Assembly: GCA_013399855.1 (NCBI GenBank)
Contig: VXAY01006251.1
Span: 187,102 to 251,101, forward strand
From: Oxyruncus cristatus
Taxonomy: Eukaryota; Chordata; Aves; Passeriformes; Cotingidae
Direction of reading: 5' to 3'
DNA: 64,000 nt
A model generated the notes under the pieces. That model saw only the letters and a program-made list of their open reading frames with translations, made no database searches and was not told where the DNA came from. Below, piece by piece: positions 50,292 to 62,113 of the stretch. The position numbers and the translations under genes are program-made. Positions within the stretch are counted from its first letter, which is position 1; each line of letters begins with the position of its first letter.

Positions 50292-52641
50292 AAGCAAGCT
50301 CTCTTGAAAACCAGCCCACCCACTCACACCAAGTAGCTCAGTTGCAGGCTCATCCTCCAGGATCCCTGGAAAGGCACAAGACCCCGAGTGAGAGCAAACG
50401 CAGGAGCGGTTCAGATGTTCCCTGTAAAATGTGGAATACACAGCTGGAGGACAGTTAGTGCTGTGGTTAACTGCAGAGATTCTGCCTGGTAAATGGGCAC
50501 AGGAGACCCAGGACAAAGGGGCACGGAAAACATCCCTGTTCCTCCAGACACTGGTAAATGCATTTCTCTGACCACTGCCTGGCTGGTCTGTTCAGTTGGA
50601 TTTTATGTTCTAATGAACAATGAAAAAAGGTAGGAGGTTGAGCAGGAATGTGCCTGGCAAAACCCTGGCCTATGCAAGTCAATCCATGAGTTTTTGTAGG
50701 GTCAGGATTTGACTCTCTGCCAGCTGGCCTGTATCTGTAATGCTGTGTAAGGAGGGTGGCAGTGGCTGGATGTAGCTGTTGTGCCCCAGATATCTGCAGG
50801 ACCTTCTCTGCAAGTGGCTCAAGTTTTCTCCAAGATAAAAGGCTTGGAAAACTAAGTATCCTCTCCCAGAGACTGAGCAGGAATTTGGAGCACTTGAATA
50901 GTCCATTGCCAAAGAATCTTTTCCAGATCTGACTCCGATCCTGGTACATGCTGAGACACGACTATGCGAATTCACAATCACTGCTGTAGACATGATTTAA
51001 GACCCTATAATATGTATCTCACTATCACATCACAGTGCTTTGAATGGAGGAGCTTCCAACTATTGTATTTTCATGCATATAGCCTGCATCTCAGATAACT
51101 CACACGCTGTAGAAGAGCTGTCCTTTCAAACAAGGACCTAGCTAATCTGCATCCTCAGATAACCCAGGGGTCACCTCAGACTATCAGTTATGTGGATGGA
51201 ACCACGGGTATAGGGTGGGAAGCAGCCATCCCCTCCTTCCTCCAAGCCTCCACCATCCCTTCCTGCTCCCACCTCCTTCCCACAAAACAAGTTTTGCCCA
51301 TCCATCTCCTTTCCCATATGCAGCAGATGTGAGATGGGACGACAGAGCCAACGTTGAGCTGCTCACAGCTACTTTCTGGTCCAGTTTTGTTTCTACATGT
51401 AACTGGTGCTGAGCATGGACCACTCCAGGGGCTCCAGGGGACAGTCAGTGCAGTGGCACCAGCAACTGATATGAGGAGGATGGAAAGACGGGAAAAGTCA
51501 CAAGTTTGGCCCTAAAACTGCGGTGAAAAACAAAACAACTAGTTCTTTCTCCATTGCCCGTGTTGCCCTCTCAGAGGGAGCTCCATCCAGATGATCTTCC
51601 TGTGTCTTTTTTTCTTATTCCCACTCAGAGCACAGGCAGTAAAACCACCCTGATGCAAATTTCCACTGGAGCCTACAGAAGCTTGGCAGAGAAACTGAGC
51701 ATTTACAGGGATAATTGCTGCAGCCAAGAGCCTAAAATTAGACTTTTAATGCCACCGCCAGCACCCAAGAGGTGACCTGGTTTTCGGAAGTGGGGGGAAA
51801 TTTCAAAGCCTGGCCCATGTATGGCTCGATGCTCCATGGAAGCAGCTGAGCCTGCAGCTGCTCTGGTTCAGCTGCTTAAACCCTGGTCTGCACCAGTCGG
51901 GCAGGGCTGCAGCACATAAGGACTCCGTGCGTGGAAAACCCAACTGCCCTCTCTTTAGGGGACCTACCTGCAGAGGTGTGTCATCTGTGGCAAATCTGTT
52001 TGCCCACCTTGCATCCTCAAACCCTTTCCACTCACAAAAATGTCTGATTGTCCCTTTTAAGTTCTGTTTGCACACGTGTTTATTCGGCTGATGAGGCAAC
52101 AGCATCGTGCATTCACAAACATCACCTCACAGGCACACAAATTGGCCAGGCTATGGGGTTTATTTAAAACCATAAATTGTGTTTCAGGATTTCCAAATGA
52201 GCCAAAGGAATAGCTCCCTGGCCATCAGCAGTGTTGCTGCTTGGTGTACCCAAGGCCAGCCAGCTTTGGCAAGACAGTGACACATAAAACCTCTTTTATA
52301 ACAAAACCTGTGAGTTATCAACCCCTTTGCACATGCTGCACCTTGGGGCCTGTGTTTGTTTTTGACCAAGGTCATCAAATGAATTATATCCTCATTGCAG
52401 GGTTTGTTAGAAAGGTCTTTGAAAGCAGATGGGATTGTGAAACACTCTTTTACTACACCTAATGCATTGCAAATAGCAGTGAAAAAACTGACAGCAGGCT
52501 GGAATGCTGAGAAAATTGCTTTGATAAACTAGAGTGTTTAAAATAAACTTTAATGTTATTGATTTTCACCCATATCGGGAAGCTGAAGCAAGAAACATTC
52601 TTTCTAGTGTAAATGAGTTCAGCTTCAAGCCTCTGTAAAAT

Positions 52642-52727
52642 TGAAAGAAAAAACCCAAACCAAACAAAAAAAACCCCAACCAAACAAACAAAAAAACCCA
52701 AACCAAAACAAAACCCCCCACCACCAC
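52642..52727. repeat. A-rich tract with CC/CCCC units
   Basis: Irregular units of AAACC and AAAC, ending in a CCACCACC stretch. It resembles 15493-15616. The Lys/Pro-rich and Val/Phe-rich frames through it are artefacts. Confidence 0.9.
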
Positions 52728-55154
52728 AATACAGGGAGCAAGAATTAATCTGTGAAAAATTAGAGATGTGTGGGCCACAGCAGAAGAAAATAAACACAGG
52801 CTGGGCATCCCTTAACACTTGTTCTGGTTTTATTATTTTCTTTCACAGAGCATCCTGGCTAATGCTGTGTGCCCCAGCTTGAGAAGGTGCTGGATGGGGG
52901 ATGCAGATCTGATATCCTTTGGGCAGGGAGAGTTCGTGTAAAGCCTGTGCCAGGCAGCACTGAAGGGCCATTGCCTGTCCTGGGGCTGAGCCAGGACCAT
53001 TCCAGACACCGTGTTTTAGAAGACATCTCATTTGGTTCCCATTACAAAGCCACCTCTGTGTCTTTGGTAGCTCCTGTAATTGCCACAGGGAGGTAGCAGT
53101 TCAGTCTCTGAAACTGGGCTGGCACAAAGCACGTTCACCACCGGGCAAAGGCAGTGGGGAAGCGAGGGGGATGCTGTGATCACATCAAATTATCCATTCA
53201 AGCTGTGACATGAGAAATCAGCACTTTCTGGAGCAAGGCCTGCAGACAGTTGCTAAATCTCAGGCCTTCATCTCATCCCATCTCATCCCCATCCCACTGG
53301 AGGTGTGGGAGTTGATTTTGTACCATGACAGACTGGGAGGAGCAACAGTGACAATCCCAGCTGGCGAGGTGGGGTGGGATCGAGCTGTACAGGGGGGTCC
53401 TGAACTCGAGGACACTTGAGCAGCAGCTCTGAGCCTTGTCAGGACCCAGCAGCTCTCGGCAAACAAAAAAAGCGAGGAGAGGGCGGTGCCGGGAGCATCA
53501 GAGGGAGATTTAAACGGCTCCAGGGAGCGCGGGCAACCCGGGCAGCAGCGAACAGTAGCAGGACAGGGCAGAGCAGGGCAGTTTTTGCCCAGCAGTTTTC
53601 AGGGCAATTTGTGCAGGTTGCCTGAGCAGGAGGGGCTCCTTTCTGACCGTCCAGGAGCAGCCAGTAGAGGTGGCAAACAGACTCAGCAGCTGGTAAGAAA
53701 GAGCAGGAAGAGCTCCCTTCAGCCCCAGTCATACCAGCGTACTGGTGTGAGCTGGTACAGGGTGGCTGCCCCACGGATACACGGCTGATGGCTGTGCCTC
53801 ACTGGCATGGACCAGTGTGCCTGGTGGGTCAGGCCCATTGCACACCAGTCCTGCCAAACAGACTGGAGGGGCAGCCAGACCCATCCCTGGGCACTGGGAT
53901 ACCCCCGGTGCTGGCTCACCATGTCCTCTGCATCATTCCTCCTGCCCCAAAGGCCGGCACTGATGGAAGCTGCCAGGGCTTCTCTGGCTGTGCCTGCTTC
54001 TTATGTAAGCAGCTGCTTACTTGCCTTCAGAGGTGAGAGCAGAACCTAATAGGGGTTCTCCTCTCTCCCAGAAGTTTTTCTGCTACCTGACCTTCCTTTT
54101 ATCCCACCCCCCCCTTTCTGGCTGTGCCAGTTCCATTTCTGCTCAGGGATTGTGTTGTGCCCATCCATCTCCATTCCATGGTGGTCCAAACTGAAGACAC
54201 AACTTTTAAACAGCCAAAGAAACTCTATCAACAGCACAGAAAAGATGGGAAATGCTGCCTCCTGCCCAGGCCACGTCACAGAGCTGGGCTGGGACTGGGG
54301 TCTTTGAACTGACCTTGGATTTGGGGCTTTAATGCCCCATCCTGCCCATTATCCCAATCTCCTTGCAGGGGCCCTGAACTGAATAGAGGGTCAGATTGAA
54401 AAAGACAGCTTGCTTGCTTGCTTCTTTTTCCTGGAAATCTCCCAGCCAGCTGCTGCTGTGGCCTTGTCTTGTTTGGCTCACGAGGTCTGATAGGATCAGA
54501 GCCTGAGATAGTACAACCGCAGGCCAGAATTACTGGTGTCATCTGCTCCTCACTTGTAGGAACAAGCTCCTGAGGACCTGAGGGTGGCAGGTCTGTGGGG
54601 TCCCTCTTTGGGGTCCTCCTGCCCACACCCTTCTCTGCAGGGAGGATGTTGCTGACACACCTTCTTGGGCCATCCTTTCAAAAGAGCACAAAATAACCCT
54701 GCATTTATCTCCAGGTTTTGAAAGATATTGTAATGTAAAGCAGCTGCTTAGCCCCTGAGGGATCTGTTCTCTCCTTTTGGCTCAGATGGGGATGTGGAAG
54801 CAAGATAAAAGCAAAATCTCCCGATGAAACATCCCTTCTGGACTGAGGGACGGGGGACCCAAGATAGGAGTGCAGGACATCCAGCCCCAGCCCCATCTTG
54901 CCTTGGGCATCACAATGGTGTCATCCCCTGTTGTGGCTTGACCTGTCTCTGCCATAACCCCACTCTACTTTCCTGCAGCATCTGAGGGCTTGATCCTTTG
55001 TTTTTTTGCACATACCAACACAACCCCACTGGGTATTAAATCCTACCTCAGGTCTGAGTTTTTAAAAATCTGTATCAGTATGGACCATTTCTCAGAGTCT
55101 GGTTGCATCAGCAAAGCCCCTGGTGTTGGATCACAGGGGTATTTGAGGGGTAAA

Positions 55155-55155
<1 letters not shown>

Positions 55156-55203
<48 letters not shown>
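55156..55203. repeat. (ATT)n microsatellite next to an undetermined base
   Basis: Fifteen pure ATT units then AAT. Position 55204 is N, followed directly by a run of six G. The unit number and the junction are therefore unreliable. Confidence 0.95.
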
Positions 55204-55204
55204 N
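55204..55204. other. Undetermined base (N)
   Basis: The only N in the window. It lies exactly between the ATT array and a G run, and suggests a collapsed or unresolved join in the assembly. Confidence 0.95.
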
Positions 55205-55252
55205 GGGGGGCCTCTAAGTCTATCAGAAAATACCTGCAATGAGAAACACAAA

Positions 55253-55302
55253 ATCATCATCACAATAATAATAATAACAACAACAACAACAACAACAACA
55301 AT
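55253..55302. repeat. Compound (ATC)(AAT)(AAC)n microsatellite
   Basis: Three ATC units, then AAT units, then about nine AAC units. It lies 50 bp from the ATT array, and its AAT part is complementary to that array. Confidence 0.93.
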
Positions 55303-55479
55303 GATACTAAACCTCAATGAACCTGTTTAGGATAATGACTATTCTGTGGGTCATTGCAGGCAGGGCCCCACAGGACAACATCCCCCCATCCCAGCGTGTC
55401 CTGGTGGGCTGTGGGACTACCTACATTTGGAACCGAACTGCCAATTGTGGGCCAAAAAAGGCAGAGCGGGGCATAAAAA

Positions 55480-56215
55480 CGAGGGTGTGATTTGGCCCCG
55501 GAGATGTATTTTTAGACTTTCTATTTCAGACTACTCATCTCCAGCATAACATCTGCTGGATCATTTTATAGCTGTGATTGTTTACTGGTGACCAGCTGAC
55601 ACTGACACTGCAGGGATTCGATAATAGTAGTTTTTCTGTGTGTCTGTGGATACACGTTACTGGAAGGCAGCGGGGACGGGTGAAAGGGCTGTGTTTAAAC
55701 TCCACAGCACGGGGAATGAATTTTTAAATCAATCATTTCCTTGCTACTTGTAGGATTGCCTTGTCTGTAAAAGACAAAGGAAGTGATCTCCAGGCTTATG
55801 TTTGTTCAGAGATTACCTTGAATTTGACCCTTCTGCTCAATTTACTCCATTGAAGCTGCTGAAATTGTCATGTCCAAATGCCACGGAGTCAGTTAATCCT
55901 GACTTTGCAGTGGCGACTCTGTCCAGGGACTCCGTGGTTTCTGCACTGTCAGTTCCTGTGAAAGCCTTATCTGTAGGGCTCATCAGACAAAGGAGAGCGA
56001 GGGGTCTTTAAATGATAAAATTGTGGTTTATTCCAACAAAAAAGGAGGGAGAGAGGGGCAGAGAGGCAGAGAGGACGGGCAGTTTACATGAGAGGAGAAT
56101 CAATCCAGGCAGAATTTCCAGCAGGGCACATTTAGAGGCGACGTGTAATGGAGATTACATTGATTTTCCTCCATTTACTGTAAGGTAACTGAGAGTGAAA
56201 CTGTAAAAGGAAACT
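55480..56215. promoter_or_regulatory. Candidate conserved non-coding block
   Basis: A long unique stretch with balanced composition and enhancer-like words (ggcataaaaacgagg, gaatttttaaatcaatcatt, ggagattacattgattttcc). The short plus frame at 55802-56011 has no family resemblance. Function is not shown. Confidence 0.25.
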
Positions 56216-56939
56216 TATAAATGCTCTTCACAGAAGCTATATTTAGGCAGACACACTGACATGATACCACTGAATAAAATAAACATGCAGGAGACAACCA
56301 GTCCTGAGAGACTTTCAGCTCCATCCACATGACATGAGCAAGGGGAATGCATTATTCCCAAGCCATCTATGCGACCTTTACTGTAGGAACCTATAGAAGC
56401 CAGCAGGCTACTGGGCAACAACCTGGGTAAACTGAGAGGCATCTCCCTTAAGTGCAAGAGGTTTGCCCCTCCCTGCTAAAACCAAACGCCTGCTAGCTGG
56501 CCGGAGCACAGCTCCTCTGGCTGCTGTTCCCTTTTATAACGGGATAATTTACAGCTTGTTGTCAATAGAAAGAGCAACAATTCTCTTTGCCGTGCAGGCT
56601 GGAAGAGATGAGCTTTCTCAGAGGCCTGGGTGATTTTTGGAGTCGGGGGCAGCTGCTTCTCTAAAGTCTCTGTCATTGTCTCCTGCATGAAATTATGTCG
56701 TGCATGAGGTCCAGCCGCCTGGGCTCGGTGATGCCATCGCAGTGCATGCAAGGGCCTGACTTTTTCATGGGGCACCCAAAGCTTTGTCCAGTTGCCTTTG
56801 CTGAATTCCCTATCGCTCCTTTCCCCCTGTCAAGGGGCAGCTTTCCCCAAAAGGATGGCTCCCAAAGCCCCAGCGAAAGAGAGCAGCCCTGCGCCCCAGG
56901 GGCCCTGATGGATTTTAGGTCCTGCTAGGGTCTTTCCAG

Positions 56940-57200
56940 AGCAGTCACGGAAAAGTCACTTAACGCCCCTATAAGTGGGAGCGATGATGCTTTCCCTCCT
57001 CACAGTCTGCACGTGACACACGCTATGTAAATATTTAGTATTTGAGCCAACTAATGTTTGCCGGAGTGGCACAAGTGAAAATCAGATCTGCAAACATTAC
57101 ATCCAGGAATGCAGCTGAGAACACTGTTTATTTTTATGAGCTAAGTGCACACCTTCTCGCCTTGGCTGCAATGTCTGCCTGTGAAGGGAAGGGAAACCAT
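56940..57200. promoter_or_regulatory. Candidate conserved non-coding block
   Basis: Unique sequence including ttaacgcccctataagtggg, tatgtaaatatttagtattt and gtttatttttatgagc. It resembles the other candidate blocks; this is inference from sequence character alone. Confidence 0.22.
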
Positions 57201-57595
57201 AAAATGTCTGAACACCATCCCAAATTTCAACTTATTTCTCCTTGCACGGCATCCACGTTCAAGTCATCCTCCGTGACGACCTCAGCTGCCTCGGCTCTGC
57301 CTGCCCAGAGTCTGCTTTTGCTGCAGAGGAAAGGTGCAGCAGCAAATCCCACTGCTGACACAGCAGCCCCTTCCCTGTATCCAGCGTGCCCATTCAGGTG
57401 GCACCAGATCCCTGGGGAGGGTATAGGGTGTCTGATGCATTAGAGAAATTTAGCAGTAAGAAACCACCTTGAGTTCCAGCTCGTCATGTGAGATAAGACT
57501 CTCTGGGTGCAAATAGGTTTAATTTCTGATTAGAACCAATTCAGCACAATAGGTACAACAAGAACTTGCACAATCCAGATTCTGGAACAGTGCGT

Positions 57596-57601
57596 TTTAT
57601 T
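57596..57601 (-). promoter_or_regulatory. poly(A) signal AATAAA of the ITPRIPL1-like copy
   Basis: AATAAA on the minus strand about 75 nt past the last open frame of the pseudogene. It is followed at 57545-57575 by a GT-rich stretch (ttgtgcaagttcttgttgta). This fits the original 3' end of the gene or transcript. Confidence 0.6.
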
Positions 57602-58124
57602 GAAACAACAGGGAAGCAGGTTCAGGATTACCAGGGGTAAATGCACTAACTACATATGCACTACGTATACATTAACTACTACTAAAATCTGCATGTCTGT
57701 CCTCAGATGTGAGCCCCACAAGCACAGCTCTGTGTGTGAGGACTTCTTTCAACGGTAGCGAGCAGGAGTCCTTCGAGCCAATGTTGCAGGCCAGGGTACT
57801 CCTACATGGCCTCCGTGAGGGCTTCTGGATCCTCTTTTCTGTGGTGTCCAGCTCCAGGTGTAGTGTCCCCCCCCAGGAAGGCATGCCCTGGGGGGCATTC
57901 AGGGGGCAAGCACATGGAACACAACATCCTCCACATGGCAACTCCAACCTCCGAATGCGCTTCCACCCTGATGGTTGCTTGTGGCACTGGGTAGAAACGA
58001 TTTGACAGGTGGTGTCCAAAAGTACTTGTGAGGTTGTCCATTGGGTCAGTGATCACCGCACAACCTCTGTCCAGGTCCAGAACAGGCCACTGTATGTGCT
58101 CCTCTCAGAGCCTTCCAAGCTTAC

Positions 58125-58464
58125 TTTCAACACCACGGTCGTTGTCTTCATTTGTATCATATTTCCCTTCTTTATTTCCAACAGCTTTGTCTTCCTGCAC
58201 ATTTGCATTGTCATTTACTTCTTCCTTTGCTTCCTCATTGCCTTCTTTTCCTCCATTTCCAACATCATCTCCTTCGTTTGTGACAATGTTGCCTCCTTCT
58301 TCTCCATTTCCGCCACCATTGTGGTGGAAGACAACACCATTGTTGTCTTCCTCCCCATTCACATCGTTTGCTTCTGCATCAATTGCATCCTCACTGCCTT
58401 GTTTTCCTTCCTTTTCATCATCGTCTTTTTGATTTGTGTCAATATTGACACCTTCTTCATTTCC
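58125..58464 (-). repeat. Acidic coding repeat within the ITPRIPL1-like pseudogene
   Basis: Three diverged units start at 58464 (GNEEGVNIDTNQKDDDE), 58311 (GNGEEGGNIVTNEGDDV) and 58179 (GNKEGKYDTNEDND). The first two also share a second half, GKxGxExA...ND...ED. Unit starts are 153 and 132 nt apart, both multiples of three. Codons are overwhelmingly of purine-first form, which marks this frame as the coding one. Confidence 0.8.
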
Positions 58465-61400
58465 ACCCCTGCCCCTTCTTCCCCATCCCAGCTCAGTGAC
58501 CTGTAATGGTGCCGGGCAACCAAAGCCGGGACACCCACAAAATGCAAACCCACGACCCTGGAATGGTCCCCCAGGAGCGCCCTTTACAAAGCAGGCAGAA
58601 GCTCCCCCAAACCCTCTGTCAAATATAAAATTGGGTGACCTGACCCACAGCTGCTTTGCTCCCCGTGATCCCCTTCGGCGAGATGGGATCTGTTGCTTTG
58701 GTGCTGAACTCTCTGCTTGTGGTGGGGCTCTTCTTGGGGTGTTTGTTTGATACAAGGCCCCAAGCTTGATGCAATTCACAGGGAGGCCACTGGTGAAGGC
58801 AAAGAGACATCTCTGCCACCTCTCTGGGGAACGTGTCTCCAAAGCATCAGTAGCTTCATCCCCAGTGGTACCTGCTCCTTAGGAGCCCACCTCCACTGGG
58901 GGCACTTGAATATCTTTAAATAGGAGGAAGAACGTGGTCCAGTGGTTGCACCCCCAAGAGATGATGTGATGGGGAGCAATGCTGGGGGAGGGAATTGGAG
59001 CCCGGAGAAGGGTGAAACGTGCGTAAGGAGTTGCGGACACAACACAAGCCGTCGAGTGCCATCTGCTGCTATCTGGAGATCATGTTAGCTCTGGGAAGGG
59101 CACGACACTTAAGGGTCTGCCTAATATGGAAGAAAAAGCAGGAATGAGCTCAGTGGTGCTGCATTTGCTCTCCCGGGCTACGGACGAGCAAGGAAGGGGT
59201 CTGGAAATTGTATAGATCCACCGGCTGGCTCAGCACAGCACCGATGCAGAGCCCAGCCCTGCCCCTGCACTGCAGAGGAAAATGTTTCCCAGTGATGTTT
59301 TTCTTGCCACCAGGCCTTAATAACGTGGTGTGAGGTCCTTGCAGACAAGCGACTGCTGCCCTTTCTCTCCTCGCTTCAGAGCTCTGAGGTGATGTTTTTT
59401 GCTGCTGTAGGGATGGCTGGTTGTCCTGGCCCTTGCTGAAACCACACTGGGTCTTCAGCAGCGGAGAGGGCAGAGCAAGGCTGACAAATGCCTTGCAGGA
59501 GCACAGCAGCAGCTGTAGCTCCCAAAAAAGTTGGGTTCTGCCATTTTGGTCCCAGTGGGTCAAGCCCAACATTCATGCAGAGCAATTGGAAAGCTGTTTG
59601 GGCAGTGTTCACTGCTTGCACAACCCTCCCTTGCCTTTTCCATGGGGATTGAGCTGCTGCACCAGGATGTGACCTTTGGGCCACCAAGGGAAGAACCTCA
59701 ATGCAAGAGGGTGTTTGACACACAAGTGCCTTCTCTCCTCTACCACAGCCGCCAACAACCCAAATCATGCCTTAATTATGACAGGGCTTTGCCAGAAGAC
59801 AGAGGACAGCACCACAGCCCAAATCCCCTCTCCCATACCTGACACAAAGAAATGCAGCTCCTTCCCTTGACTTCCTTCCTTCTTGACCTTGCAGTAAACG
59901 CAAAGCAAGGTCTGGCTCTGGTGTCCCTGCCTTGTCTCGGGGCATGGTGAGCTGTACCCACAGGGCTGAAGCTGCTGGATTACTTTACTCTCAGGCAATG
60001 CTGGATCTGCAATTTTCGAGCAAGTGTTCTGGTGATTATTTCATTACAGCATCGTGTGAGTTTGGCCCCTCCCATCATTCCCCTAAGAAAGACTGACTCG
60101 GTGTGGAGGGCAGGTTCATTTGTCAGTGGTGTAACAGCTGCAGTTAAACCCAGTTCTCATCCCCACTGTGCAGCTGACCAGCTTGTTCACAGGCCTGCCC
60201 TGGTCACATCACCTGCTCCACGCAGTACTCAGCACTGAAAATGGTGATTTCTGAAATACAGATGCATTGCAGAAATGATGAGACAGTTTCTGAATGGAAA
60301 ATGCTTCCATTTCTTATGCCAGAACCCGCCTTGTGCACTGCAAAACCTTTTCTTCCTATCAAGAAGTAAACCAAACAGCAAAATTGCTTTTTTGCCACCC
60401 AGGTGGATGTTTGAATATCGTGAGCTACTTCACAGCATCGTTTCCCTGAACCCACCAGCAGCAGGACAGGTCTGGGCAAAATCCACCCCCCACCCCCCCC
60501 AATGCTGGGAATGGGGGGTACCAGAGGAACAGCACTGGGGCTTGGTATGGTGGCAGGGGTGGAGGGACTGGCATGTGCTGGCTCTGCCAGCAGCACCTGC
60601 TCGCGTGTGAGTCAACTGCAGGGCGGGAGGCTCTTGAGAGAACATAAGAAGGAAAGCAGATATTTAAGAAGTTAGTCACAAACATAATGGCTTCATCAAG
60701 AGCCTGTTGGAGGCATTTGGGCTCTGTTTCACCAGAGGCTGCTCCAGCCACCTGGGCCAAGACGTGGGGGTTGAGGGGTCTTGTCCAATAGCATGGCTGG
60801 TTCTTGGTGTCCCCGCATTTCTCCCCACCTCGTCCCGTGCCAGGACGGGGGAAAATCCCTCCTGCCACATACATGCCCGTGCGGGGTCTTTGAGCCAGCC
60901 TAGGAAACTGATCCAGCTGGAAAATAACACAGGGAATGAGAAAAGAAAAATTGCATTTTCCCTGCAACCAACTCCAATCTCTGATGTTGTCCTCACCAGA
61001 CCCCAGTACCCTTCCAGAAACATGGCCAAGAGGATGGAGCAAGTTGCTGGGAGGGAGGAGTGGGAAGGGTTGTTTTAGCTGAAACTCGATGTGGCTGAAG
61101 CTAAGGAGCCCAGAGATGGGTTGCTGGCCTGGGCAGGTGCATCAGGCAGGTTGTCACACTACCCTGTGCCACTCTGGTACCTGAGTCACCAAACTCATCC
61201 ATGTGAGCATCACCTTCAGGCCTCCAAAGACTCCAAAAGAGACAACACAGCAGTGGCCTCCCCTCCCTCACACCCCCTGATGCTCCTTTAGCTGTTGCTG
61301 TTTATCAAAGCAGCAGTTCAGTTTTGTGTTTATAACAACACCCTGGGTACCACTCCAGTACAAACCAAGGCAACAGAGGGATGAGATGCTGAAAAGCATT

Positions 61401-62076
61401 TGTGTGTTCATGCCGTTCACATTTGGCAACTTCAGTGCAAAATGAACACTGAAGGTAAACCAAGTGCATGTCCCAAGCAGGGAAATAAGGATTACTGCAA
61501 GAACAAAGAAAATTCAGTGGAATCATCTGAACATAAAAATTCAAAAGCTGAAACTATGTTGCATTAATAGCTGTCTACTTCATTTCAAGTTCTGTCTGGA
61601 ATACATCCTACTAATAGATAGGATCAGAGGCACACTGCAATTAGTCAGTTTAGTTGAAACATTTCTGCTGAGACATTTTTGCTCACAGAAACTGTAAATT
61701 TTACAATAAAAAAAAAAAGTTTCTCTATTCCTGTTCTCTATAAAAGAAACACAGGTTTTCCTGAGGAAAGCCAAAATGCTTCACTGCAGCTAAAACTTCA
61801 TATCTCAGTTGGAAAAGGGCAGGACAAGATAAGGAGAGGATTTTCTAAGTCTACTCTAGCCATTAGCCACTTTGTGGCTTGATATCTTGATTTCATGACA
61901 TCTAATAAAAAGTTAAGCTACAGGACAAGGAAGAGTCCCTGCATGATGAAATTATTTTTTCTGCCTCTACAAAATGCTTCAATAAATGTTTGGCACAGTG
62001 CAAGAAGTCCTGATAAGAGATATTTTCAATAAATTCCCAGCTGCATTAGGATGTAAACATAAAAAACAAGCATTAC

Positions 62077-62113
62077 AAAAAAAAAAAAAAAGAAAAAAAA
62101 AAAAAGAAAAAGA
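62077..62113. repeat. Poly(A)-rich tract
   Basis: Runs of 14, 13 and 5 A separated by G. No recognisable retrocopy body is attached on either side. Confidence 0.9.

Larger units (their letters stand above)
37851..57595. other. Intergenic region downstream of NUDT14
   Basis: About 19.7 kb without a recognisable gene on either strand. The many open frames of 60-160 codons here overlap on both strands, have no family resemblance, and reflect rising GC content. It contains CR1 fragments, copy B of duplication D1, simple repeats, a CpG-rich block (41390-41770), and several stretches that look like conserved non-coding DNA. By human synteny JAG2 would be the next gene in this direction, but no JAG2 exon is visible. 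Confidence 0.7.
57596..58500 (-). pseudogene. ITPRIPL1-like (ITPRIP family, Mab-21 fold) pseudogene, partial
   Basis: Reading the minus strand, an acidic Asn/Asp/Glu/Gly-rich region (about 58480-58125) is followed in the same frame by EEHIQWPVLDLDRGCAV and DNLTSTFGHHLSNRFYPV, then PPGHAF, and after a frame change LHLELDTTEKR. This order (acidic stretch, xxIQWPVxxLxxGC, LSNxFYPVxQxAIxV, PPxGHAFHLELDT) is that of bird inositol 1,4,5-trisphosphate receptor-interacting protein-like 1 genes, a family much expanded in birds; ITPRIP modulates IP3-receptor calcium release. Breaks: a TGA at 58105-58107 between the acidic part and EEHIQWP; 16 extra nt at 57861-57876 that shift the frame between GHAF and HLELD; loss of the rest of the domain; no recognisable signal/transmembrane N-terminus. 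An AATAAA follows. The antisense hydrophobic frame at 58009-58506 is a shadow. Confidence 0.75.

Noticed and set aside
50467..50949. 160-codon minus-strand open frame
   Set aside because: No family resemblance and no splice or promoter context.
52642..52727. A-rich tract as a retrocopy poly(A) tail
   Set aside because: No gene-like body is attached, and the C-rich units do not fit a simple tail.
58105..58107. In-frame TGA as a possible selenocysteine codon
   Set aside because: The family has no selenoproteins, the downstream frame is also shifted, and ctc-tga-gag is a plain C-to-T decay of a CpG-containing Arg codon.
58009..58506. 165-codon plus-strand frame with hydrophobic, membrane-like repeats
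   Set aside because: It is the antisense of the acidic Asp/Glu codons of the ITPRIPL1-like copy (GAN read backwards gives Phe/Val/Ile/Leu). The purine-first codon pattern and family match support the minus strand.
60425..61042. 205-codon minus-strand open frame
   Set aside because: No domain, no repeat or codon signature, overlapping frames on both strands; typical of GC-rich non-coding DNA.
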